Positions 10,463 through 22,227 of a stretch of DNA of 64,000 nt are shown here, piece after piece; position 1 is the first letter of the stretch, and every line of letters begins with the position of its first letter. The stretch covers positions 3,224,001 to 3,288,000 of the forward strand of contig JANCIK010000008.1 in the NCBI GenBank assembly GCA_028532985.1, read 5' to 3'. This DNA is from Stropharia rugosoannulata (Eukaryota; Basidiomycota; Agaricomycetes; Agaricales; Strophariaceae). A model generated the notes under the pieces. That model was not told where the DNA came from and did no database searches. It saw nothing but the letters and a program-made list of their open reading frames with translations. Position numbers and translations under genes: made by a program.

Positions 10463-12413
10463 TTAAAACACAGTAGCATTGATCGAAGAAATCGCGACAT
10501 GACATCCAACAATTCCTAGCATCGTATACGGGCAGTAGCGCATAATCCTCCCCTTCCATCGTCTGTTGACCTGTAGCTCGCCTCCCCCGCTACCAGCTTC
10601 GAGCGAAGAGAAGTCAAACGAGACCGAAACGCGGTGCAACGGCGATGCGCAGTCAAGCAGCGCATCAAGCAGAGCGGTGCCATCAAGGTGGGGAAGTGGG
10701 AGCAGGTTGAAGAAGTAGAGCAACAAAGTGGCCATGGTCAGGTACCTGCCCAATGAGTTGACTACAAAATATTGGGGAGGAAGGTGCCCACATACTCAAA
10801 AAATATGCCTAAAAGAGGGGGAAGCCATAGAGGCAGGATGGGTATACGGGGTACCCAGGTGCTTACTTGTACTGTGAGCACGAGTTAGTTGTGAGTCGAT
10901 TTCCGAAGGATGTCGCACTGACCTTCCTCCCACACCTCCATCGACGAGCCGCCCCACAGGACAACGCTCTGCTCATCGAGATGCGAGATGCTCGGGGCAA
11001 CCGTAAGTCGCAAAAGGTGAGTGTCCCGGCGGGGAACGACACAAAGGGAGCCATCGGGGCAGTTTCCCAGTGGGTCACATCGTTCAACGCCAGCGGAGGT
11101 CATGACGGGTACCGGATCGATACACCCTCGGGAAAGGCTGTCTTGCGTTACGAAACATGCAAGGGGGGAGTGCTTGGATGCACGGTCGCAGCACGAATCC
11201 GTTTTAGCTGATCAGAAGCGGTCAGACGTGCAAGCAATAAGAGTGAGGGGGGAACAATACCCAGAACAGCAGTGGGGACACACCAGCCTGAGGTGGTACT
11301 TTTCATTTTGCCTTGTAAAATATCAGTCCACTTGTCATCTGCTGTGGTTGAAACGACTAGAGAGACATCGTCCAATTTGCTAACAATGCTCCCTGGCTGG
11401 AGATGTAACGAAAGGGGCGATTCCTGCAGCGAACGTGTCAGCGAAGAATTTATTGGAAATGGTACAACGCACCGAGTCAACAGCTACTACCACCTTGCCC
11501 ACGTCCGATGTATCGCGGTAGCCGGAGAGCAGCCCGATGATGTTGATGATCCCGACCTGCGTCACTAAAATCAAAGACAGCCAAAAGACGAGATTGTGAA
11601 ATGGTCCCCCAGCGGTTATGCGTGCACGCGCGCGTGGATTCAGACCGTTCATGCCGCTACTGGGAAACGACACGAATGCAGCTGGTATACATGCAATTAT
11701 CGACGCTCCGCATGCGGTCATGGGGAGAAACTCCCTACCTATACATCAGTAAATAAGACAAAAAATAGTGAAAAGAGGGACGTACAATGTCGCCGCAAGG
11801 GCATGTCCAAGCTCATGTACAGCTTGGGAGATAAATACAGCCAGAATAATGATAGGCAGATGCGAGATAGGTACAGTGATGCCCGGTATCTAAAGCTTCT
11901 GGGTCGTTAATGAACAAAATAAAAAAATAAAAAGAAACGCACAATGGGTGTTATGTCCGTCATGCTCCGCTTGTACACTTCATTCTCGTCTTCCATCACA
12001 AAGCTTCGTGGATACAGTGTACTCTTAGATCCCGAAGATGAGCCCGCGTTGTGGAGGAGGATACCAACAGCCTCGCCGCACTTCCATATCACAAACAGAA
12101 TTGCAACTGCCATCCCCAGTCCACCCATGACTACCCCGAGATCATAGACAGTCCGTACGGCAGTAGCAATCCTCTTGTTACTTCCCCGGCTCAGAAAAGA
12201 TGAGAACCGGTCGTGGTGGATGTTCCAGCGCGTCGTCGAGACCTGCAACTTGATCCCGTTGAGCGAGACCTGGGTGTGTCGCCAGCTGCTCCCGGGGGAG
12301 AACAAGGGCCGATTTTGTGCCAAATTCTTGCTCCTCAGTTCATGAATGTATCTGACGACGTGAATAAGGGACCATGCTGTTGTGAGGATGCTCAGCACGG
12401 CCCAGACGGACAT
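10463..12413 (-). CDS. Site-2 protease, intramembrane zinc metalloprotease (M50A, SREBP-processing type)
   Basis: Seven exons reconstructed: 12413-11943, 11889-11786, 11734-11473, 11423-11261, 11207-10923, 10871-10796 and 10745-10463. They sum to 1,644 bp and 547 residues in frame. The zinc-binding HELGH follows the membrane segment [14 protein letters not shown]. The second active-site motif [11 protein letters not shown] supplies the aspartate ligand near the C-terminus. Between them lie [18 protein letters not shown] and a lumenal PDZ-like part ([11 protein letters not shown], then GWCV) with a cysteine-rich stretch ([13 protein letters not shown]), as in S2P. By family knowledge it cuts the membrane helix of the sterol-regulatory SREBP factor in the Golgi; in Cryptococcus the equivalent (Stp1) serves hypoxia and sterol responses. 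It lies divergently to the MPDU1 gene with only 55 bp between start codons, so the two share a promoter region. Confidence 0.93.
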
Positions 12414-12468
12414 GGATTGAGGCCAAGTTCCAGCGCACAGCCACCACTACGCCGGAAATAATTGTCAC

Positions 12469-13579
12469 ATGTTTTCTAGTCGTTGGGCAATGACGGCCAT
12501 TACGCAGAACCTGCCCTGGTTCATCAAGGACCTCGGCGTCTCCATCATCGGACAGGTATGTTTATTTTACTCTTCAAATCTACATCTAATGGGATCTAGG
12601 AGTGCTATGGCTCGCTGGTCGAGAATCTGCATGTCACCGACGTCCCCTGCCTCAAACTCGGGCTTTCCAAGGGCCTCGGTATAGGCATCGTCGCGGGCGG
12701 GGCCATCATGAAGGTTCCTCAAATCCTGCTCAGTATGTCTTTATTAGTTATTCTTTATGCCGGCAATACTCTAATGAATGTAGTCACATCTGCCAGGTCT
12801 GCTCGCGGTCTGTCCTTCTCGTCCTACTGCCTCGAGACCCTGGCATATGGCATAACCCTGGCCTACTCTGTTCGCCACGCTTTTCCCTTTACAACATACG
12901 GCGAAAATCTGTTCTTGACCCTCCAGAACATTATCATCACCCTTTTAATCATTCTCTACGCCCCTGCGCGCGTCCTCACTGCGGCAGCGGCTCGTGGGGC
13001 GCCCGACCGTCTCGCCCTCGCCGGTGTCGCCATCGCCTTCACAGCCTTTGTTCTCTGCATCGTGCCCGAGGACATCCTCTCCCTTCTCCAGCTCATCACC
13101 CTTCCCCTCGGCCTGTCTTCTAAGGTGCCTCAGATCAGGCAGAACGCGCGCGCCCGGTCCACCGGTCAGCTCTCCGTTTTTGCTGTTGGAGGCCAGATCG
13201 CGGGCTGTCTCGCCCGTGTGTATACTACCGCAACGGAGGTCCACGATGGCCTCGTCCTTGCAGGCTATGCTCTTGCACTCGCGCTCAACGTGATTCTTGC
13301 TCTGCAGATATGGATGTACTGGGAAGAGGGCGACATCGAGTCGTCTACGTGGGGAAAGGAGCGGGAGGTGGAGCGATTTGAGCTTGCAACATGGCAAGCA
13401 CAGGTATCCCCTATCCTTCCAAGTGCAGAGCCTGTTCAGCTATCCCCTGTCCTGGAGGATTCGGTGTCGCCGCCGTCAAGTGGGCGCAAGGCACCTCGGA
13501 AGGTGCGTGTTCTTCTATATCGGTGATCTGAAAGCTAATTTTTCTGCAGACTCTGCGGGTACATGATAAAAATGTATAA
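12469..13579 (+). CDS. MPDU1: MPDU1/Lec35-type PQ-loop protein (dolichol-phosphate-mannose utilisation)
   Basis: Four exons: 12469-12555, 12600-12732, 12784-13502 and 13550-13579; 969 bp, 322 residues. The first PQ loop is in KGLGIGIVAGGAIMKVPQIL and the second in LGLSSKVPQIRQNARARSTG, both with the lysine-x-proline-glutamine pattern of this family. Several membrane segments follow. Family knowledge: it is required for use of mannose- and glucose-P-dolichol in the ER, upstream of N-glycosylation and GPI-anchor assembly. The last exon is short; without the final intron the frame would end at 13526 instead. A second in-frame ATG lies at 12487. Confidence 0.9.
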
Positions 13580-14141
13580 TAGATTTTCAGAGTCTTGTAT
13601 TCCCACTACATGCCTGCAACAATAATTAAAATTCACCACATCAGTCCGCTCCCCTGCACGATCGATCATAATTTTTTTATCACAACATATAAGACACTCA
13701 ACGGTAACTAGTAACTACCTCAATTGGACATGATGATGCTACACCTCTCTCCCTGTGTACCGGGGACAAGGTCACCGCACTTCATCTTTCTTCAGTTATG
13801 ACGTCTTACAGATAGTCAGAATGCCCTCTAATTCTGGGACAAACAGAACCTGTCCCTCCGGCCACGAGCGAATCCAATAACTTCCAACAACCTCGTCAAC
13901 GCAGAGACCACTGCGAACCACGCGAGATTGAAATTACTGAACCAACCCGCTTTATCCGCGCTGAGAAATGGAACAAGACAGTCCTGTGTTGGCCGTGTGA
14001 CTTACGAATTATCACGCCCGAATATTGGTGCCCTTGTCTATTTTTTGCCACAATCTAGAAATGAAGTACATTTATTTACAGGCAACTATGTCTTATTCCG
14101 ATTGACAACGTAAGTGTATTATGATACAGAATTCCCTGATG
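13580..14141. other. Convergent 3' region between MPDU1 and OPT transporter
   Basis: No coding signal. The two neighbouring genes end towards each other here, so it most likely holds both 3' untranslated regions. Confidence 0.5.
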
Positions 14142-17100
14142 TTAAGTCAATCTCTGGCAATAGTCCGGATTGCCGTCTGGGTTCTGAAATAGAAGACACG
14201 AGTAAGGCGCCGTATGAAAGCATTTAACATCGGAGGTGCAGCGAGAACTTACCAGTGCCCATATTGGGAAAGGCGTAACCTTGCCACTGCCCCCACCGAC
14301 AGCAAATGTATACACGAAAATCATAACCTTTGTGGGAAATTAGATTCTGTGCCTCGGTAATACGGACTATCGTAGAGAGGAAACGTACGGATGTTCCACC
14401 ATCTAGAGCTGCACTCAGAAGGAAACTGTACGATAATTATTTAGAATTATCATTTGCATGTAAATGCGTCAAGGTAACGTACTTGTACTTCCTGAACCAC
14501 GACGCGCGATACCTACGGGAGCCATGGTATCAGTAGAGTTTCGCAGAATAACGAGATGGGGACGTACTTCCGCAGATAGTATTGAGAGAATACAGCGAGC
14601 ACAAATGACGTAAATACACTTGAGTTAATACCAACGCTCAGAAGACCCAGTTCCGCTGTAAAATTAAATAAACGTGTATCAGTAGTTTCCGTGAGGCATG
14701 AGCAGTGTGTGGACGCACCAGTGACAATTGGAGTAAATACGTAGTTGAATCCCACCTTGGGGTACCTTCGGTGCAGTAGCCAGGTCGGTATGGGAACAAT
14801 CAGGCCGACGAGGAGCATGTACGGGACAAACTATTTTGCAAGGTTAGTGTTGGCTATGGTAGAAGGAAAAATGAATGGGAATAATGGGGAGCCAATAACT
14901 CACTGCATAAGGAGTTCCGGGTGCATAGAGTGGCTTGCCGAGTGCACCCCAAGCAATGGCGTCACTGTTGTACGATTGGACCTGCATATTTAATGTCAGC
15001 GTATGCTCCATAATGAGGATGGATGAAGTGCTATGTGGAACGGGAATTTCAGGGAGAAAATAATAACAAGAAGCCCACCTGCTGTCCGGACCATACGTTC
15101 GTCCCCTGTACACTACGAAGTACAGTGCGCTGGGAGTTCAGGATAGTCTGCAAAATGATAATAAATTAAGTGAACAGATTTTTTCAAGCAGAAAGGGGTA
15201 CGCACCTTCATGATAACGAAATTCAGTAGGCCACCCTACGGATGTTTTTCATTAGTTTCCGGACCAGGGAGCAGTGATTACAGACGCACAATGATAGTCC
15301 CGATGGCCTGGATGGTGAACGTCACTCGTGGAGGAAGTTTGCAGTACTGGCCCTGTTTACATGCGTGAACAGAGCACTTTGTCAAAAGGGCACGACGTAC
15401 GAGCTTTAGATCACGCAGGAGGTTAAGGGCCTGGACTACAGGATTGTATCCGTACATCGTGAAGTACATGTTCGCGACAGGCTTGCCAGGGATAAGTGCT
15501 CCGCCGAGCATCTGAAGATCCCCGTGAAATATTATATGAGTGATTAGCCTAGACTTCGTCTGAATGGGACTGCACCTGAACCATATTCTCAATACTAGGT
15601 GCGTATCCTACCGTCGCGTTGAGCTGTGAGAGCAAGTCAGCATCTCACACATGGGGTCTGGAATTGATACTCACCGTTCCAATGATGGGAACGAACATCC
15701 AGGCAAAGATGAGTGCAATTACGGTACCCCACCACGGCAGGCCCGACTCTGCTGCATACGTCGTGCCGATAGCAACAGCGGTGGTGATGAGGAAGATGAT
15801 GAAGTACCACCAGTTGCTAATTTCTTTATAAACCTGAATATAGCCGTAGATTGAATGTCAGTTCTCGGTTCGATAAGGCGGGGAGAGACGTGAAGGACCT
15901 TCATCTTGAGGTAGTGCGGGTCATCCGAGCCAGACGTCTATGGTCCCATCATTCAGAAATTATTTGATAGCCTGCGAAAGGGTGCTAAGAGGGTGCTCAC
16001 CTGATAATCCCTGACGATTTTGTAAATTGTCTTGAAATGCCACAAGAAGAAGTGCGTGATTGCGGCTGGGGAAATGCAACACATAAGTATAGATAACAGA
16101 AGCTCAATAACGACAATGATAGACTCACCGCCAATGTACATTGTCCGGCTGACCTTGAACAAAAGCTGTGACGCGGCGTACCAAGGAAGACCCTGAATAA
16201 TGCCAAAGGTAAGAGAAACCAGCCACGGAAAGAACTTGGATAACTTGAAGACTCACCTGGACAGCAAGCTTATCGTTATTTAGTGTAAAGTCCGGATTGA
16301 GAATCGAAAGCTGGTCATATTCAGTTCCTGTATATGGTAGTTAGTGAGTTTAAATCTTTAGATTGCGACATAATCAGAGCCCACCGTTCTGGTAATACAG
16401 AAGTTGGGTGAGGAAGGGGAAGTTCTGCGCGTGCCATGTGTTTTGAGCGTAGCAGGCGCAGAAGGCGATCCTAGAGAAGCCGTGAGTGACAGAGCAAGAG
16501 GTCCTGACTTGAGACTTACATGCAGACCGCGCATCCAGCATAGAGAGATAGCTGAGTAGAGAGAGGTGTGAAGAGCGAGCCAATGGAACCTCCCCCAGCA
16601 CCAACGTATGCCCAGTCAAAGCAGATCGAAAACGCCCCGAGACCTTCATTGCCAGCAGCACCTCCTATTATTAGTAAAACACATCAGAAATAAGGATTGG
16701 ATGAGCTACTACGTGAAGTACGCACCGAAAACGCGCGTAAACCAGCCACTTTTCTGGTTCGCGAGACAGAAAATGCTGATGCCCGTTAGCGTCCTACACA
16801 AGAACAGAACCGTGAGAATGTCACTATGTGGCATCATGGAAAGGATGACATACGGGGCAATATATTCCTAATCAGGAATGTTGTAATTAAGTCCTCAGAA
16901 TCTCCGTGGAGTGGAAGAATTTGCTTACGGGGAACCACTCCCACACAAAGATAGCAACGAAGATTATCCAGAAGAACTTGAGTCTTTTCTTCTGCATGAT
17001 AGCATCTTTTCCGCGGTGCAGTGCTTCAAACAGTTGCACGGTCGGCATGAGTTGCGGGTAGACAGCGAAGGTAGGGTACACGAGGAAGCTCCTCACGACG

Positions 17101-18259
17101 CCTGAGGGGAGTTCAATTCACCAAACATTCAAACTTAGCCATGAGCTTCTTACCTGCCATTCCGTACCCTATGAGCTGCGATGATATCAACCTGTGGGAT
17201 AGCAATTACTCATCTATTCCATATCTCTGCGACGGACAACGACGGCGGGACTCACGTAAATATGCCCACGGCGGCATTCGGCCTGACGTTGTAATATAGG
17301 TCCTGTGCGGCGAATATGCTGATGGCAAGTGCCGACGCGGACGCTGTGGATGCCATGATAGTAATCGCGACATGCTCTTTGATGTCTAGCCGCGCATACA
17401 ATTCAGTTAGCGCACATGGCAAGCATGCCGTTTCTATGAAAGACTTACTAAAAGGACCAGGATTGAGGAACCTCAGATACCCCTCTAAGCACATCATGTG
17501 TTGGATTGTATGAGTGTATCTGACTTACCTCCAGAAGGCATTGTTTGGTGTTTGTAATCTACCTTGAGCAAACGGTCCGGGAATGAGCTCTTCCATAACC
17601 TTCAACCTTCGTAAGTTTTTATGTTGTCTTTAAACAAGTGTAGCATACCTTTCCGAGAATGTACGATATAATCTGCAGAGGGTCAAACAGAAAGCAGAGG
17701 AATCATGTTTCTCTAACGTACCTGCAAGAATAGCTGGCTGACGGTGATCTAATAGTAGCTGTCAATTAACCATCTATGGCAATATACCAAGCACTTTTCG
17801 TACCGTTTGTGGGCGGAAGTACTACAAATAATCAAGTGTTTAGACAGTGCAGATAAAAAGAAACAATTATGAAGGTAACACACAAATATCTGTCCCAGAA
17901 CAGCACCAAAACAGGAAAGCCCGAGGGATAAGAACCACATCCTGAATGTCCAGATAGGAAGAGTGGGGTCATCTTCAAGTGATATCAGACGGGTGGAGTA
18001 GTCTGCGTCGGTCTCTGAGAGAAACAAAGGTCACACACCCAGAAGCTGTGAGGTAGACAAGCACTATACCTATGGGGCGCTCCTTGCCGTCTTTGCCAAT
18101 ATCTATCAGCCGTGGGCCGTCTGAGAATACCTCCCCAATCTGCGAGGTGTCCAAGTCAGCAATGTCAATCACATCCTTGCTGCCTGTCGAGCCCTTCTCA
18201 TCGATATACGACGGTGTCTTCTCCTGGGGACTACCCGCGTTATGCGTTGCGGAGACCAT
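14142..18259 (-). CDS. OPT-family oligopeptide transporter
   Basis: The gene is split into many short exons by introns of about 50-60 bp. The spliced product is roughly 780-800 residues, normal for the family. It begins MVSATHNAGSPQEKTPSYID and has an acidic cytosolic N-terminus. Family signatures follow in order: DDPTLPIWTFRMWFLSLGL, the NPGPF...IKEH motif (about 17,460-17,380), IIFVAIFVWEWFP, YVGAGGGSIGSLF and NAAVGIF, then IGGAITHFFLWH and the final helices ending NPDGNPDYCQRLT. By family knowledge it is a plasma-membrane proton-coupled importer of tetra/pentapeptides or glutathione (isp4/Opt type). The exon count is high but all pieces are in order on one strand and no stop was seen in the parts read, so it appears intact. 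Confidence 0.9.
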
Positions 18260-19730
18260 GGATGGATCCAGAAGAAGGGTCGGGCGACCGACTTACTCCT
18301 GTACCTTAAATACCTACCCACTCTATTCACTCAATACAAACATACATGTTAGTATCTACTCCCTTACCGCCCGTGTTTGACATTCTGCACATGGTTCCGG
18401 GAGATAAGATCATTTGACTTTCGTTAGTACGAATTGCCAAGCAAAAATACTTCCCGTCGAAAATAGCCACTGCATAACGGCGGAAATTCTCATTGTGAAG
18501 GCCGTAGTCTTTCCTGATAATCAAATGATACACAGATGCTTCCTCAGTTGTATTCTCTACATTGGTCAAGATAGTCTGCGTGCCGTATCGTATCGTGAAA
18601 GGTGGTTTTGAATGATATTCTATTTATATCTTCCTACTCCTACATCGGACCAATGGGGTGCTCAACTCACAGTTCACCATGCGATACTGGCGATCCGCGG
18701 GCTCAAAATGTTCTCGGCCTCATCCTTCCTCATCTGATCCTCTTTAATTCCTTCTCGCTTCTCCTCGCTTCTCAGCTATGGTTCATCATTGCATTCTAAA
18801 AATAAACATGGCATCAAGCCAAACAAATGGTCTACGAAGGCGTGATAAACCTGTCATCTTGCTCAAATCCAGACTCCACCTGGATTATTCTAAGTTTATG
18901 GACCTTTGGTGACGCACCCTTCTTCAGCAGACTCGGTGTATTGCCAATAAAACCCCCCAATGATATTTTATCTCTGGAAGGTTTTCGGCGTCTCTATTAG
19001 GCAAATGCTCATTATTCAATTCAGACGGACTATTTGCCTGAGTTTGTAAAGCACTGAAGTAATTATATGCGCCCACTTGGGTACATTTGAATCCTTATTA
19101 CATCATTATTCAGAAATGGCTCACCATATTCCCATATGTGAACAAAAGTTTATAATGTGACATTGAATGTTCGTCCCGAATCCTCCGGGAGTTTCAAAAC
19201 CTCCGATACTATGTCCACAGACGAATATATAGGGGACCGGAAAGATGTCGCAAAGAAAATAATGTAGGTGCTTTCTATAACAACAACAATTCTTACACAT
19301 GATTACTACGAAACATAGGCCGCTTCCAACGGTTACAACGATGAATGCGAATAGATTACTTTAATATTAAAGTCCAAGTAACATGAATAATATTTAGTCC
19401 ACCACATGAATATCAGCATAGTGACAAGCTACATGAAACACTGCAGTATGGCGAACTAGCTAGACAAAGCTGTTTGGTCAATGGAGAGGTTAGTATTTAT
19501 GCTTACTGAGTTGACGATATGTACTTACCTGTACAAGCCAAAATCGTACTACCCAATACGCAAGTTACAGGCCCAAAAATAACCACAAGAATGTAGGGTC
19601 TTTCAAAACCGCCATGTACTAATAGGCAAGTCGAAAAAGACACAAAACAAGGAAAAAGGAAGGAGAGTAGTAAGTACGTGGTGATAGAGCTCACAAAGGT
19701 CCATGATTGTTCGTGTCCAATACGCGTAGC
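18260..19730. other. Upstream region of the OPT transporter, no gene seen
   Basis: AT-rich DNA with only short open frames of about 65-100 codons that lack motifs. It should contain the OPT promoter at its left side and the 3' untranslated region of the glucanase gene at its right side. Confidence 0.45.
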
Positions 19731-21297
19731 TCAAAGTGTGCTCAGAGAAAAGGCAAGAGCAATAAGTCCGGCCAAAATAGGCAAAGGAGACAGAGAGTGT
19801 AAATGGAGGGCTGCAGAATGGGCGACAGGACTTGGGCTTGGTGATGTGGATGAGCCCCCTGAAGACGAACCTCCTGAGGAAGAACCTCCCGAAGTCGATC
19901 CCGCTGTTGTACCAGGAGAACCAGCCGAGACGCTCGTTGAAACAGACCCAGGTGTAGGCGTCACCGTTGTTGCTGAGAAGGTGGCTGTCCCGCTAACCGT
20001 CTCAGGTACTGCACTCAAGACGGGGAGATCATTGACCGGGACTGTCGAGCTAATAAAGGAATGTCACTACCGTGCCCTGGAAGAAAGAAGGCCAACGTAC
20101 TTCGAGAATACGGAAATAAACTGGATCTCGAAATAGGCGTCGTTGAAAACTTGGGGGTTACCGATAACGTCTGTGCATCCAGCTGCAACAGCTGAGCATG
20201 TCTGGTTCCATGCATCGACTGCGAAGTTGCCACAAACGTCAATTTCCTAATTATAGACACCCAAAGCTTGATATGAGGGTCGATGCTAACGCAGAGAATG
20301 AACGGATCACTCAACGAGAATCATAGTCTGGGGCCCGAAGAATTTGGTAGTATCGCATGTAGAGCTGGGGTAGAACGCGGTGGGCGTGCCCCAGCCAGCG
20401 GGGTTCGGGGTGGCTGAAGCAATGTCTGCGGGCACGGAGGGACGTGGGAAGAACCAGATCTTTATCCCGTCGTCGTTCCAGAGTACCGCAAAGGCACCGC
20501 CACCATTTGCCGCAAACCCAGAGCCGTAGGACTGCGTGCTGTCCACGACTTTGCACCCTTCGTCAAACATAGTTGCATTGAAACAGTCTTGGGTGACCAG
20601 GTTGCCGGTGAACTGCACGTCGCTCGAGGCCATGCATCCATCCGTCGTGTGCAGCGAGTATGCGTTGGTCGTCGCGAGGTTCACGTTCTCCACGATGTCG
20701 ATTTCGCCTAAGGTAGGCCAGTTAGCACCGCCGGTCAGCCAGAATGCGGGCCAGACAGCACACTGTACGCATAGGAATCAGTCAGCGGATGGTACAACTC
20801 TGAATCACTGACAACGCACCCCGAACGGCATATGTACTGCGTCCATAATCACCAAGCTCCCTGGGGTTATCTGCGTTTTACTCAGGAGCTGAACGCTGTT
20901 TCGAGCAAATACAGTCGGGTCATTCGCTCCAGTCGTGAAGTTGTCCACTTTGACGATGACATTCCCCGCCGAGTTGATACTGAGGAGACCTTGTTGCTGG
21001 GCAAATGCTTTATCCGTGAAGTTGACAGTGCCTAAAGTATCTCGTTAACAATCATGTGCGACGTGCGTGAGAGCCGACGCGCCTTCATTGGCCGGATCGC
21101 CCCAGAAGTTGAAAGCGTCGTTCCCTACTTTGTACTCCCACAGGTCGAAGCTTTGGCGCGTCGAAGAATGAGTCGAAAAGCGAGCCGTAGAGTGGACATG
21201 CGACTTACAAAGCAGAGCCGCTGTAGTTAGTCTGCAGGGTCAATTGCTGGGCGAGTGCAGACCCAGCAAGGAGGGAAAGAACGGCGAAGGGCGTCAT
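19731..21297 (-). CDS. GH16 beta-glucanase, secreted and probably GPI-anchored
   Basis: Multi-exon. It starts [18 protein letters not shown], a clear signal peptide with cleavage likely after ALA. The catalytic motif is [10 protein letters not shown], with nucleophile and acid/base glutamates flanking the aspartate; this is the ExDxxE form with the extra residue found in laminarinase-type GH16. Upstream are [20 protein letters not shown] and downstream SLHTTDGC and IKIWFFPR, as in fungal Lam16A-like enzymes. The C-terminus is a Ser/Thr/Gly/Pro-rich stalk followed by a hydrophobic tail ([17 protein letters not shown]), consistent with GPI anchoring. Predicted role: hydrolysis or remodelling of beta-1,3/1,6-glucan at the cell wall. 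No break was seen. Confidence 0.9.
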
Positions 21298-22227
21298 GAC
21301 GCTGCCTATCAGAGGGTTGGTTGAGGGGAGGAGGAGGGTGCCAGGGGATGCGACGATCAACACGCGCTTTATATATTCTAAATATAGAGTACGTTAATTT
21401 GTGATGGATTCCCGCTGTCGGCGGCTCTGATTTGCTCTGATACGAATTTGCCGGCGAACAGAGACCGTCCATTCTGAACACAAGGCTTTGTTCAAGACCT
21501 GGTTTCTAACGGTTCTGCGATAGATTCGATTATAGCGTAACGCTCTTTGGTAAAAATCGTCCATGGTGATATAGACTATGCAGTGCAACGGATTTGTTCC
21601 ATCTGCATTTTGTAAGTATTATATATCATCTTACTCCAGCCTGCGCCAGCAACGCAACAAAGGTGTTATGCGTTTCATGCAAGTCACCTTCGTCGTCAGT
21701 CACCACGCGTGAGCAGCAAGGCGAGCATAACGATCAGGGAGATATGATCAGGTAATGGAGGCTGGGGCGTTCTTGAGTTTGTACCGCTCACGCGGGAGCG
21801 AAAGGTCTTCGCGATGGAAATCGGCATATGTATGTAATGGTGGAATTTTTCTGGATTCAAGATGCAACCTGCCTGATGTAGACATGACAGTACGCCGCAG
21901 AAAAATAATTGACACTTAGTCGCCGACATCCGAGGAACCCACAAGAAACCCGGTACAAAATTCAGTGAGACAGTACAAACGGGCTCGAGAATCACGGCAT
22001 AAACAAAGAGGGTGCCTGGACAGAATTCGGGATGTTACTGGCGACATTCATATGATGAGCGAACCTTTAGCTTTAGTCTTGAAAATCAATGTCTATGAGA
22101 GGAGCAAATTATATCATGAGCAGGTGTCGATTATCCCAAAAATTATGAAAATATATGCTACTTATTACACGTTCATGCCGTTCACTTCAATGCGTCTCTA
22201 ATACTCAAGTGCACAGCATCTCACCTC
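21298..22227. other. Intergenic region, no gene seen
   Basis: Contains the GH16 promoter side, with a TATATA-like stretch near 21,370, and the 3' flank of the helicase gene. Open frames are under 100 codons without recognisable motifs. Confidence 0.45.
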
